Assembly (NCBI GenBank): GCA_963823095.1
Contig: CAWGKI010000030.1
Location: forward strand, 124,001-188,000
Source of the DNA: CAIVVT01 sp963823095
GTDB taxonomy: Bacteria; Acidobacteriota; Terriglobia; Bryobacterales; Bryobacteraceae
Direction: 5' to 3'
DNA: 64,000 nt
The notes under the pieces are model-generated. The model was not told the DNA's origin, made no database searches, and saw only the letters and a program-made list of their open reading frames with translations. Positions within the stretch are counted from its first letter, which is position 1. Every line of letters starts with the position of its first letter. The position numbers were made by a program, and so were the translations under genes. Shown here in pieces: positions 17,013-25,217 of this stretch.

Positions 17013-18272
17013 TTACGCCTGAACGGGCTTCGCGCGACGGAACACCCGGCTCAGACCGTGCAGCGCGCGGTCCACTTCCTTTTCGGTGAAGATGTAGGGC
17101 GGCAGCAGGCGCACGACGTTGCCGTGGGTCACGTTGAAGAGCAGCCCTTCCTTCATGCCCTCCGCAACCAGATGCGCGCAGGCGAAATCCAGCTCGACGC
17201 CGATCATCAGGCATGCGCCGCGCACGTCGCGGATGAAGCCGTACTTCTTCTGCAACCGGTGCAGGCCGTCGAAGAAGTATGCCCCGACGCGGTGCATCTG
17301 AGGCAGCAGCTCGTCCAGAATGCCGTAGAACTCAAGCGCCACCCGGCACGCCAGAGGGCCTCCGCCAAATGTGGTCCCGTGCATGCCGGGCGCTATGGCC
17401 GCGGCAGCCCGTTCGTTGGCGATAATCGCGCCCAGCGGCAGCCCGCAGGCGATGGGTTTGGCCAACGCCACCACGTCGGGCATAACCGGCGGCGTGTGCA
17501 ATTGATAGGCGAAGTGCGTGCCGGGACGTCCGATGCCGCACTGGATCTCGTCGAACACGAGCAGCGCATTGTGCTGGTCGGCCAGTTCGCGCGCCTTGCG
17601 CAGCCACTGCGCGGAGGCCGGCAGGACGCCGCCCTCGCCCTGAATGGCCTCGGCGAAGATGCCCGCGGTGCGCTCGTTCACGGCGGCGGTGAGCGCCGCT
17701 TCGTCGTTGGCCGGGACAAACTTCACGCCTGGCAGCAACGGCTGGAAATCCGCCTGGTACTTCGGTTGTGCGGTGATGGAGAGCGACCCCATCGAGCGCC
17801 CATGGAACGAGTTCTCCACGGAGATGATCTCGTACTTCTCCGGGTTCAGATGGTGGCCGTGCGAGCGCACCATCTTGATCGCGCCTTCAATCGCCTCCGT
17901 GCCCGAGTTGCAGAAGAAGACGCGCGGCAGCCCGCTGGTTTCGCTCAGCTTGCGCGCCAGTGCTCCCTGGTACTCGTGATAGTAGAGGTTGGAGGTATGG
18001 ATCAGCCGCGCCGCTTGATCGCGAATGACCTTCACGATACGCGGGTGCGCGTGGCCGAGCGCGTTGACGCCGATGCCGGAGATCAGGTCGAGGTAGCGGC
18101 GCTTTTCGATGTCGTAGAGCCAGCAACCCTTACCGCGGGTCAACACGAGCGCGTAACGGGAATAATTCTGGAGCAGGTACTGCTTCTCCAGATCGAAAAT
18201 TGGCTGCGACAGGTTCGCGGTCGCGGCAGGCTGAGCAGTTTGCGCCGCGCCCTCGGCGGAAGGATGATCCAT
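17013..18272 (-). CDS. argD: Acetylornithine/succinyldiaminopimelate-type aminotransferase
   Basis: A 419-residue class III PLP-dependent aminotransferase. Visible signatures are 'YLDLISGIGVNALGHAHPRI' near the start, 'VFFCNSGTEAIEGAIKMVR' (PLP phosphate site), 'LLVFDEIQCGIGRPGTHFAY', and the Schiff-base lysine in 'VALAKPIACGLPLGAII'. ArgD makes N-acetylornithine in arginine synthesis; related enzymes act on ornithine or GABA, and the short loop before the lysine cannot settle this. The start chosen is ATG 18272; an in-frame ATG at 18362 would add 30 residues that look unlike the family. It is the last gene on this strand after galK, 158 bases away across an inverted repeat. Confidence 0.8.
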   Translation of the reverse strand: MDHPSAEGAAQTAQPAATANLSQPIFDLEKQYLLQNYSRYALVLTRGKGCWLYDIEKRRYLDLISGIGVNALGHAHPRIVKVIRDQAARLIHTSNLYYHEYQGALARKLSETSGLPRVFFCNSGTEAIEGAIKMVRSHGHHLNPEKYEIISVENSFHGRSMGSLSITAQPKYQADFQPLLPGVKFVPANDEAALTAAVNERTAGIFAEAIQGEGGVLPASAQWLRKARELADQHNALLVFDEIQCGIGRPGTHFAYQLHTPPVMPDVVALAKPIACGLPLGAIIANERAAAAIAPGMHGTTFGGGPLACRVALEFYGILDELLPQMHRVGAYFFDGLHRLQKKYGFIRDVRGACLMIGVELDFACAHLVAEGMKEGLLFNVTHGNVVRLLPPYIFTEKEVDRALHGLSRVFRRAKPVQA

Positions 18273-18334
18273 ATCTCTATGGTAATGCTCTCCGACGAGA
18301 ATTCCCGGAGCGGCGCCACCGTGGGGGCTCTCCA

Positions 18335-18423
18335 GGCGGGGGCGGCGCTCTTGGTCCCGCAAATCGCTTCGTCAGTTGGCTGGCTCCAGAGAGCCCGCGC
18401 GGCACTGGAGCGCCGCCCCGCCC
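18335..18423. repeat. Inverted GC-rich repeat between galK and argD
   Basis: GGCGGGGGCGGCGCTC (18335-18350) and GAGCGCCGCCCCGCCC (18408-18423) are near-perfect inverted copies around a 57-base loop. The right arm ends eight bases before the galK stop codon. It could act as a transcription barrier or be another mobile repeat. Confidence 0.5.
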
Positions 18424-18430
18424 AGAACGG

Positions 18431-19534
18431 CTACTCCACCGGGCCGGCGCCGGCCGAAGGCTTGCAGCGGATGATGGTGGCGTCGATGCCGAAGCGCTCT
18501 TTGTAGCGGGCCGCGATGGCTGTCTCGAAATTCTCCAGCTCGCTGGATTTCACGAGATTCACCGTGCAGCCGCCGAAGCCGCCTCCGGTCATGCGAGCGC
18601 CGTATACGCCAGGAATCGTCAGAGCCGTGTCCACCAGGAAATCCAGTTCCTCGCAGCTCACCGCGTAGTCGTGCTGCAGCGAACGGTGGGACTCGACGAA
18701 GAGCCGGCCCATACGTTCCAGATCGCCCGCCGTCGCAGCTTCGTGGAATTGCAGCACTCGCCAGCACTCGAGCACGATGTGGCGGGCTCGGGCCAAGGGG
18801 ATCTCCGGAATGCTGGCGGCGGTGCGCTCGAGTTCTCCCAACGTGACGTCTCGAAGCGTAGCCTTGCCCGGGAAGTGGGAGAGAGCCTCGGCACATTCGG
18901 CGACGCGCTCGCGGTACGCCGAACTGCCCAGTTCGTGCTTCACCATCGTGTTGACGGCTACCAGTTCAACGCCGTCAGGGATGGGAACGAGCTGATGGGT
19001 CAACTCGCGGCAGTCCAGCAGGATGGCGTGGTGCGCCACGCCGAAGACCGAGGCGTACTGGTCCATGATGCCGCAGGGCATGCCGACGAAATTGCGCTCG
19101 GCGCGCTGGCAGAGCTTGGCGATTTCCAGCTTTTCTAGCGGCCGGCCAGCCAGCAGAGCATAGGCGGAAGCCACTTCGAGCGCCGCCGATGAGCTGAGTC
19201 CGCTGCCGGTCGGCACGGTAGCATCGATTTCCAGGGTGGCTGGCTCGATGGCCAGGCCAAGCGAAGCGATCTCCCGTGCCACTCCGACGACGTAGTCGCT
19301 CCAATGCTTGCGCGGCTTCGCGTCGAGCACGGATGCGATGTCCACTTCTATCGTGTCCGGCATTTGTTTCGAATGCAGGACAAGCTTTCCGGCGGGCGCC
19401 GGACCCACGCGAATGGTGCAGCCGAGACTCAGCGCAGCCGGCAGAACGAAACCGCCGTTGTAGTCGGTATGCTCACCAATCAGGTTGACGCGGCCGGGCG
19501 CGTGATAAGTGGTTACGCTTTGCGCGAAAGCCAC
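18431..19534 (-). CDS. galK: Galactokinase
   Basis: A 367-residue GHMP kinase that phosphorylates galactose at C1 in the Leloir pathway. The galactokinase signature 'GRVNLIGEHTDYNGGFVLPA' is near the N-terminus, the ATP loop is 'ATVPTGSGLSSSAALEVASA', and the C-terminal motif is 'GARMTGGGFGGCTVNLV'. GTG 19534 follows GGAGGTG by eight bases, which decides the start and gives a 22-base overlap with the preceding small membrane protein gene. It lies in a run of genes with an SSS symporter, implying uptake and phosphorylation of the same sugar. No galT or galE is in the window. Confidence 0.9.
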   Translation of the reverse strand: MAFAQSVTTYHAPGRVNLIGEHTDYNGGFVLPAALSLGCTIRVGPAPAGKLVLHSKQMPDTIEVDIASVLDAKPRKHWSDYVVGVAREIASLGLAIEPATLEIDATVPTGSGLSSSAALEVASAYALLAGRPLEKLEIAKLCQRAERNFVGMPCGIMDQYASVFGVAHHAILLDCRELTHQLVPIPDGVELVAVNTMVKHELGSSAYRERVAECAEALSHFPGKATLRDVTLGELERTAASIPEIPLARARHIVLECWRVLQFHEAATAGDLERMGRLFVESHRSLQHDYAVSCEELDFLVDTALTIPGVYGARMTGGGFGGCTVNLVKSSELENFETAIAARYKERFGIDATIIRCKPSAGAGPVE

Positions 19535-19695
19535 AGAAAGACACCTCCAAAGCAAAGACAGAAGATCCCGAAATACAGGTTCAAGTTGACGTCGAGCAGC
19601 GGCGCCGAGTAGCTGGAGTTCAGCACACCCGCGCCCGCGAGCAACAGGCCCAGCAGCAGGAAGAAGAATCCGGCGGGTTTTCTTAAATCAAGCAT
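19513..19695 (-). CDS. Small two-helix membrane protein
   Basis: Encodes 60 residues with two hydrophobic helices ('FFFLLLGLLLAGAGVLN' and 'YFGIFCLCFGGVFLWLS') separated by ~15 polar residues, a positive N-terminus ('MLDLRKP') and C-terminus ('SRKA'). ATG 19695 has AAGGA upstream. It sits between the SSS symporter (31-base gap) and galK (overlap), so it is almost certainly translated. I do not recognise a family; an accessory subunit of the symporter is one possibility, inferred only from position. Confidence 0.7.
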   Translation of the reverse strand: MLDLRKPAGFFFLLLGLLLAGAGVLNSSYSAPLLDVNLNLYFGIFCLCFGGVFLWLSRKA

Positions 19696-19725
19696 GGCTT
19701 ATTCCTTGTCCAGATCCGTTTCCGT

Positions 19726-21387
19726 TTAGAAGAAGACGAAGTTCAACGCGATGCAAGCGGCTCCGGCGAGGCAGGCCAGCACCGACGGACGTTGCCACCA
19801 CACCGACGGTTCGATCTTGACCGGGTTCACCCCGTAGACCAGGCCTCCCAGTTCCGACAAGGGCTTGGCCGTCGTCATAAAGCTGATCGCCACGGTCACT
19901 ACGAGGCAGACCGTGAAGGCCGCAATCGCAACCCAGAAGTTCTGCGCCATGGACGACGGGAAGGTGTGCATCACACCGAGGAAACCGCCCTTGCCTTCGG
20001 CGATCGTCAACCCGTAGGTGGCGGCCGCGGCGGTGGTGCCCGAAAGCAGCCCGGTGAAGGCGGCATGACCGGTCGCGCGCTTCCAGAACATGCCCAGCAG
20101 GAACGTGGCGAAAAGCGGCGCGTTGACGAAGCCGAAGATGAGCTGCAGGTAGTCCATCATGTTGTTGAACTTCGTCGCCAGGAAGGCTGCGCCGATGGAG
20201 AGTACGACGCCGAAGATGGTGGCCATGCGGCCGACCCACAGGTAGTGGGAATCCGGCGCGTCCTTGCGGATGTAGCTCTGGTAGATGTCGTAGGTCCAGA
20301 CCGTGTTGAACGCGCTGACATTACCAGCCATGCCGGACATGAAGGATGCCACAAGGGCCGTCAGCCCGACTCCGAGCATGCCGGGCGAGTAGAACTTCTG
20401 GATCAGGCTGAACAGGACCATATCGTAGTCCGGCCCGCCGGTCCCCGCCTTGAGCGGGATGGAGTAGATTTCCGGGCCCATGGCCGCCAGCGCCGCGGCG
20501 GCGATGCCGGGGATGATGACGACGAACGGGATCAGCATCTTGGGGAAGGAGCCGACGATCGGCGTGTTGCGCGCGTCGGTCATCGAACGCGCCGCCATGG
20601 CCCGCTGGACGACCAGGTAGTTCGTGCACCAGTAACCAAAGCTCAGCACGAAGCCGAGCCCCATGAACAGCCCGATAATCTCGACGCCCATCGGATTGTC
20701 CGAGGCGTTCGCCATGTGCTGCCAGCTTTGGGTCATCTTCGGCCCGAGCCGCTGGGTGATGCCCTCCCAGCCGCCGGCCTTGCGGACGGCGAGGATGGCG
20801 AGCGGCGAGAAGCCGGCGACGATGAGGAAGAACTGAAGGACTTCGTTGTAGATCGCGCTGCTCAGACCGCCGAGGTAGGTGTAGGCCAGCACGATCGCCG
20901 CCGAAGCGATAACCGACCAGGTGAAACTCCAACCCAGGATCAGGTTCAGCAGCTTGCCCAGCGCATACATCGAGATACCCGAGGTCAGGACTGTCATCAC
21001 AGCGAAGGTGATGGCGTTGAAGCCGCGCGTCTTTTCGTCGTAGCGCAACTTCAGATACTCCGGCACCGAGCGCGCCTTGCTGCCGTAATAGAACGGCATC
21101 ATGAATACGCCGACGAAGAGCATCGCCGGGATCGCGCCCACCCAGTAGAAGTGGCAGGTCATCATCCCGTACTTTGCGCCGGACCCGCACATGCCAATCA
21201 TTTCGAGCGCGCCCATGTTGGCCGCCAGAAATGCCAGGCTGGTGATCCACAGCGGGAGCGCGTGGCCAGAGGTGAGGAAGTCTGAGCTAGAGCTTACGCT
21301 CTTGCGCAGGAACCATCCGATGCCAATGACGAAGAGAAAATAGATTACGAGAATCGAGTAGTCGAGTGGTGTGAGGGTGAGCGTCAT
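19726..21387 (-). CDS. Sodium:solute symporter (SSS/SLC5 family), probably for a sugar
   Basis: A 553-residue inner-membrane protein with ~14 hydrophobic helices, the usual SSS length. The start 'LTPLDYSILVIYFLFVIGIG', the first-helix region 'LAANMGALEMIGMCGSGAKY' and 'RSVPEYLKLRYDEKTRGFNA' are typical of SGLT-like members. The family couples sodium entry to uptake of sugars or other solutes. Co-transcription with galK suggests galactose or a related sugar, an inference from context. Its ATG at 21387 has only a weak ribosome site. Confidence 0.85.
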   Translation of the reverse strand: MTLTLTPLDYSILVIYFLFVIGIGWFLRKSVSSSSDFLTSGHALPLWITSLAFLAANMGALEMIGMCGSGAKYGMMTCHFYWVGAIPAMLFVGVFMMPFYYGSKARSVPEYLKLRYDEKTRGFNAITFAVMTVLTSGISMYALGKLLNLILGWSFTWSVIASAAIVLAYTYLGGLSSAIYNEVLQFFLIVAGFSPLAILAVRKAGGWEGITQRLGPKMTQSWQHMANASDNPMGVEIIGLFMGLGFVLSFGYWCTNYLVVQRAMAARSMTDARNTPIVGSFPKMLIPFVVIIPGIAAAALAAMGPEIYSIPLKAGTGGPDYDMVLFSLIQKFYSPGMLGVGLTALVASFMSGMAGNVSAFNTVWTYDIYQSYIRKDAPDSHYLWVGRMATIFGVVLSIGAAFLATKFNNMMDYLQLIFGFVNAPLFATFLLGMFWKRATGHAAFTGLLSGTTAAAATYGLTIAEGKGGFLGVMHTFPSSMAQNFWVAIAAFTVCLVVTVAISFMTTAKPLSELGGLVYGVNPVKIEPSVWWQRPSVLACLAGAACIALNFVFF

Positions 21388-21939
21388 ACAGAGCCGCCAA
21401 AGAAACTGTATCCTACCGCGAATTCAGGCCATAACGGAACCCCGGGGATGAAAATTGCTAATTGCACGCATTCAAAGGGGCCTGAATCGATGAAAAGGGT
21501 TTCACCACGGGATTCGAAGGGGAAGGTGGCGCGGAGCCTTCGGTTATCGCACGATAGCCAAGCGCCGGGAGGTCTCGAGGGCCCTATGGGAACGCCGTTT
21601 TGGTGGTGCGCTGGTGGGCCAATGTGCGATCCGGCGCGGCTGTGGTCCCGTGATGCCAGAGGGCCAGGGACCCAATGTCCAGAAAACGCACTTCATGGCA
21701 CTGGCCAGAGAACGTCCGCGGCTAGCGCGCCATGAAGCAACCCACTGGATCGCCGCGACCGCAGATAGAGCATAGTCGGCCATCGCAACACTGCGCCAGC
21801 AAGAATTCATTCTCGATTGGGTCGAAGGCTAGCAGCTTTCCGTGGGCATCATCCGCTACAACTGCACATTCTCAGGTGATCTCGATCCCGAGCGCGCGGG
21901 CTCCCACCGGCTTCCGCCTTGTACTCTTAGCCGGGTTTG
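21388..21939. other. Intergenic stretch without a supported gene
   Basis: About 550 bases between the symporter start and the end of the next gene. Frames up to ~90 codons exist on both strands (for example 21544-21810 minus), but none has a ribosome site, recognisable domain or start choice that convinces me. It should contain the symporter promoter. Function unknown. Confidence 0.4.
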
Positions 21940-23217
21940 CTATTTAGCCCATTCGGGGAAGGCGGCGATGGCGTCCATGAAGTTGTGGATCTTGTCCGTG
22001 TGCGCATCCTCCTGCCATCCTCCGCGGCCCGCCTCCAGCGAGTTCTCTCTCGGGCAACCGTCGTCGTTGATTGCGTACATCGCGAAATTGAGAGCCTGAT
22101 ACGCGAGCCCTTTATATTCCTCGGAGCCGGTCTCAGCGGAGTACTTGGCCAGAACGCCTCCATAGGTCGAGAGAACGCCTCCCCACGGCTTCTTGTCGTA
22201 GGTCTGCTCGCCGCAAACCGCAATCCCGCTCCGGATGCTGGTGAAGCGCTCGTTCACGAATTCAATGAGCGCGCGCGAGTCCTTCTTCCAGTCGGCGTCG
22301 AGCGCCTCCTTCTGCTCCAATAGGTACCGCGCCAGATTGAGAGGCGACCAGGCGATGCGGTTGTCGGGCTCCTGATGATCCTCGAAGAATTGCACCCACA
22401 GGTTCCCGCCTTTCACGAGATCCGGGAGTTGGTAATCCTTGATCCATCGCCACAGCCGCGCGCTGGGATCCTGGAACTCGGTGTAGCCATGCTGCACCAG
22501 TTTGTCGAACAGGCGCAGGATGTAGACCATGTTGGAGCACACCGGCAAGCGCGCCGCGCCCGTCCGGTAATCCACCCGGGCGGCCCATGGTGAGCGCGCA
22601 CCATCCCCATCCTGCATATTGGCGACCAGGTCGTGTGCGTTCTGCACAGCCTGATCGAGGTAGGACTTCTCGCCCGTAGCTTCATACAACAGCACCAGGG
22701 CGTACCCGGCGATGCCGCCCTTGTCCGGTTCGACCTCGTAGGGCTGGTCCGCCTGCGAGCCCGAGTCCGGCTTTAGCGGGAACTGGTTACTCCATCCCGT
22801 CGAACGAGTAAACCTCGGATACTTCCCTGTGTCGGGAGTCAGGCTCTCCTTCACCAGGTAGTCGCCCATCAAACGGGCGAGTTTGAGAACCTCCGGCACG
22901 CTCTTGTTCTTCCACTCGAAATACTTCAGGTACGAGATGATCCCCATGCCGTTTTGCATCGACGGAATGTTGTCCGGCCGTCTGGCCACAGGTTTATAAT
23001 CGCCGTCCATGAACGTCAGGTAGACGAAGCGCGGGTATCCATGTTCGATGGGACATTTCTGGTACCAAAGCATTTCGCGCTCAAGAGCGTCCCTCCACGG
23101 GGTCCATGGCAGCAGAATCCCCCGCGAGTCGTAACGCGGCGCATGATTGCCGATCTGCGGGGTCTGGCCGGCGAGCAGCCCCGCGGTCAGCACGAAGACA
23201 ACGACTGTGGTGCGCAT
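21940..23217 (-). CDS. Secreted alpha/alpha-barrel-like glycosidase-fold protein
   Basis: A 425-residue protein from ATG 23217 with signal peptide 'MRTTVVVFVLTAGLLAG'; the frame extends to 23361 but those residues are non-family-like. The body is helical and rich in aromatic and acidic residues, with phrases typical of six-hairpin barrels: 'GGIAGYALVLLYEATGEKSY', 'AVQNAHDLVANMQDGDGARS', 'SNMVYILRLFDKLVQHGYTE' and 'CGEQTYDKKPWGGVLSTYGG'. Such folds occur in unsaturated glycuronyl hydrolases, epimerases and GH76/GH88/GH127-like enzymes. I cannot name the substrate or point to the catalytic acid. It is a single gene. Confidence 0.6.
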   Translation of the reverse strand: MRTTVVVFVLTAGLLAGQTPQIGNHAPRYDSRGILLPWTPWRDALEREMLWYQKCPIEHGYPRFVYLTFMDGDYKPVARRPDNIPSMQNGMGIISYLKYFEWKNKSVPEVLKLARLMGDYLVKESLTPDTGKYPRFTRSTGWSNQFPLKPDSGSQADQPYEVEPDKGGIAGYALVLLYEATGEKSYLDQAVQNAHDLVANMQDGDGARSPWAARVDYRTGAARLPVCSNMVYILRLFDKLVQHGYTEFQDPSARLWRWIKDYQLPDLVKGGNLWVQFFEDHQEPDNRIAWSPLNLARYLLEQKEALDADWKKDSRALIEFVNERFTSIRSGIAVCGEQTYDKKPWGGVLSTYGGVLAKYSAETGSEEYKGLAYQALNFAMYAINDDGCPRENSLEAGRGGWQEDAHTDKIHNFMDAIAAFPEWAK

Positions 23218-23541
23218 GCTTCTAGGAGAATAACCCGATTCCTGACTGTTCGCGCCGCGAGTGGACGGGCAATTGCAGGGCTCGCGGCCGTTTTGGTTGA
23301 ACTGATTGGGTCGGTCGCGATTGCTGGAACTTTGGGATGGCCTTTTCGGCTGCGCAGTCACGCTTCGAGAGACGGCACTTAATCGACTCTGGCCGGATCA
23401 TCGGCCAGCCGCAGCAAATCGGCCCGCAAACGGCCATCGCGGACGAAACCGCGATATCGGAAACCGTCACTTCCCTTTCCGGCGAGGGCAACGCAGTTGT
23501 GGTGGGACCCGTTCACGAATGCGATGATTGGGCTAAATCCC

Positions 23542-24234
23542 ATGGCGTTTCTGTCCACGCTGCAAGACAGCCTTCAAACGATCATCCTCGTTGTCGCGAC
23601 GTTGTTTCCGATCGTCAATCCGCTGAGCGGCGCCACGATTTTCCTCTCCACGACGGAGGGCTATGGGCATGCGGCCAAGGCGGTCCTGGCCAGAAAAGTC
23701 GCGGTCTATGGCTTCCTGCTGCTTGTGGGCTCGCTGTTTGCCGGAAGCCATCTGCTGCGGTTCTTCGGGATCTCGCTCGCGGCCGTGCAGGTGGGTGGCG
23801 GACTGGTGGTGGCTGCAACCGGTTGGACACTGCTCAACCGGCCCACTGAGTCGCGCGAGCCCAGCGCTCGGGCGAAGGCCAGCGAGCACGACTTGATGAC
23901 GCACGCCTTCTACCCGTTGACGCTGCCTTTGAGCGTCGGTCCGGGTTCGATCTCCGTCGCCATCACGCTAGGCGCGAACCTGCCGCAGCATCTCTCGCAG
24001 GGCCTGCTGGTCGGTTGGGACTCGATCGTCTCGGCGATCATTGGACTGGCGATCATCTCGTTTCTCGTCTGGCTCTGCTACTACAGCGCCCAGTGGATGT
24101 CGCGCGTCCTGGGCGAGACGGGCACCAGCGTCGTGGTGCGCCTGAGCTCGTTCATCCTGCTTTGCATCGGCGTGCAGATCCTGTGGAACGGCGCGTCCAC
24201 GCTGCTGGGGACGCTGGGCCATACTGCACGGTGA
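23542..24234 (+). CDS. MarC family (NAAT) inner-membrane protein
   Basis: A ~230-residue protein with six hydrophobic helices. 'TLFPIVNPLSGATIFLSTTE' and 'HAFYPLTLPLSVGPGSISVA' are the two family signatures (NP-x-G-A and P-L-T-x-P-x-x-x-G-P-G). MarC proteins were once linked to multiple antibiotic resistance, a role since doubted; some relatives transport amino acids. ATG 23542 was chosen by homology. In-frame ATG 23524 and TTG 23497 are alternatives and no strong ribosome site discriminates. Confidence 0.85.
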   Translation: MAFLSTLQDSLQTIILVVATLFPIVNPLSGATIFLSTTEGYGHAAKAVLARKVAVYGFLLLVGSLFAGSHLLRFFGISLAAVQVGGGLVVAATGWTLLNRPTESREPSARAKASEHDLMTHAFYPLTLPLSVGPGSISVAITLGANLPQHLSQGLLVGWDSIVSAIIGLAIISFLVWLCYYSAQWMSRVLGETGTSVVVRLSSFILLCIGVQILWNGASTLLGTLGHTAR

Positions 24235-24277
24235 AGCGTCTTGGCGGGGCTCCACAATTCTTATGAACCAAGAAGTG

Positions 24278-24397
24278 GGGCGGACGCTCTCGTCCCCAGG
24301 CCGACGCCTTAGGCTCGGCCCCCTGGCCGGTCCAGTATCGCGACCAGGGGGGCGCGCGCGGGTCAGGGGACCCGCTCCACCAGAAGCGGCGCTCTAT
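24278..24397. repeat. Intergenic palindromic repeat element
   Basis: A GC-rich ~120-base stretch. It begins GTGGGGCGGACGCTCTCGTC and ends with the reverse complement of a related arm (GTGGAGCGGGTCCCCTGACC read on the other strand). Internal small hairpins include GCCGACGCC-TTAGGCTCGGC and GCGGGTC-AGG-GGACCCGC. The arm GTGGGGCGGAC is shared with the element at 59829-59933, suggesting a genome repeat family. Confidence 0.55.
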
Positions 24398-24414
24398 GCT
24401 AACTGTGAAACGGC

Positions 24415-25146
24415 TCAATCCTTTTTGTTCAGTGCCGCCAGATCCTCCGGGCGGCCTACATCGCGCCACAGGCCTTCCATGGGAGAGATGCGCACCTCGA
24501 CATTGTCGTTGAGCATCATCTCGAAGATCGTGGTGATCTCGTACTCGCCTCTCGCCGACGGCTGCAGCCGGTCCAGATAAGAGAACGCCACTGGGCGCAG
24601 ACCGTCCAGCCCGGCGCTGTTCCAGCGCGTCGTGGACGTTCCGCGCGGAGGCTTCTCGATCACCCGGCTCACCCTGCCGCCCTCTTCGTACACAGCGGCT
24701 CCCTGCCATGGGTCATCGACGTCGCGCACGCCGAGCACGGCCGCCGCTCCGGGATGTTCTTCCAATTCGCGGCCGCAGCGGATGTAAGCGTGGGGCTCGC
24801 AGATGATGTCGCCGTAAGTGAGTAGGAACGGCTCATCGCCGGCGAACTCGCGTGCCAGACGGGTGGCCGAACCCGTGCCGTCCACCGGTTCCTGAACGCG
24901 GAACTCGATCGGCAGGCGCCAATTACGGAAATGCTCTTCGATCATTTCGCGGCGGTAGCCGACCACCAGGAAGAAACTCTCGATGCCCACGGCGGCCAGG
25001 CCGTCGAGGACGTGCTCGAGCATCGGCTTGCCCCGAACGTCCAGCATCGCCTTAGGCGTCTCGGTTGTGAATTCTCCCATGCGCTTGCCGCGCCCGGCCG
25101 CGAGAACTACGGCTCGCCGGATAGATGTCTTACCAGGGTTGTTCAT
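24415..25146 (-). CDS. Sugar-phosphate nucleotidyltransferase
   Basis: A 243-residue NTP-transferase that would join a nucleoside monophosphate to a sugar 1-phosphate. The nucleotide-binding loop 'VVLAAGRGKRMGEFT' with 'PKAMLDVRGKPMLEHVLDGL' (Gly-x-Gly-x-Arg and Pro-Lys) is near residue 15-40. The metal-binding Asp is in 'PFLLTYGDIICEP' and the product-site end is 'MEGLWRDVGRPEDLAALN'. There is no left-handed beta-helix acetyltransferase domain, so it is not a GlmU-type bifunctional enzyme. It lies 71 bases downstream of a GalNAc-kinase-like gene, suggesting the kinase supplies its sugar 1-phosphate. Confidence 0.8.
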   Translation of the reverse strand: MNNPGKTSIRRAVVLAAGRGKRMGEFTTETPKAMLDVRGKPMLEHVLDGLAAVGIESFFLVVGYRREMIEEHFRNWRLPIEFRVQEPVDGTGSATRLAREFAGDEPFLLTYGDIICEPHAYIRCGRELEEHPGAAAVLGVRDVDDPWQGAAVYEEGGRVSRVIEKPPRGTSTTRWNSAGLDGLRPVAFSYLDRLQPSARGEYEITTIFEMMLNDNVEVRISPMEGLWRDVGRPEDLAALNKKD

Positions 25147-25217
25147 GACTGTCAGGTGAGATGCCGCGCGAACGCAGCGCGCGGTTATCCGCCAACTTCA
25201 ATTCTGACAACAAACGA

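Noticed and set aside
16944..18506. 520-codon open frame on the plus strand
   Set aside because: Antisense to argD, which has intact PLP motifs. The translated product is low-complexity His/Gln/Arg-rich, typical of a shadow frame.
19792..21285. 497-codon open frame on the plus strand
   Set aside because: Antisense to the SSS symporter; the product is almost entirely His/Arg/Asp/Gln and has no fold-like pattern.
21544..21810. Possible 88-residue gene on the minus strand in the 21.4-21.9 kb gap
   Set aside because: No ribosome site, no domain, and an equally open frame on the other strand; left as unassigned sequence.
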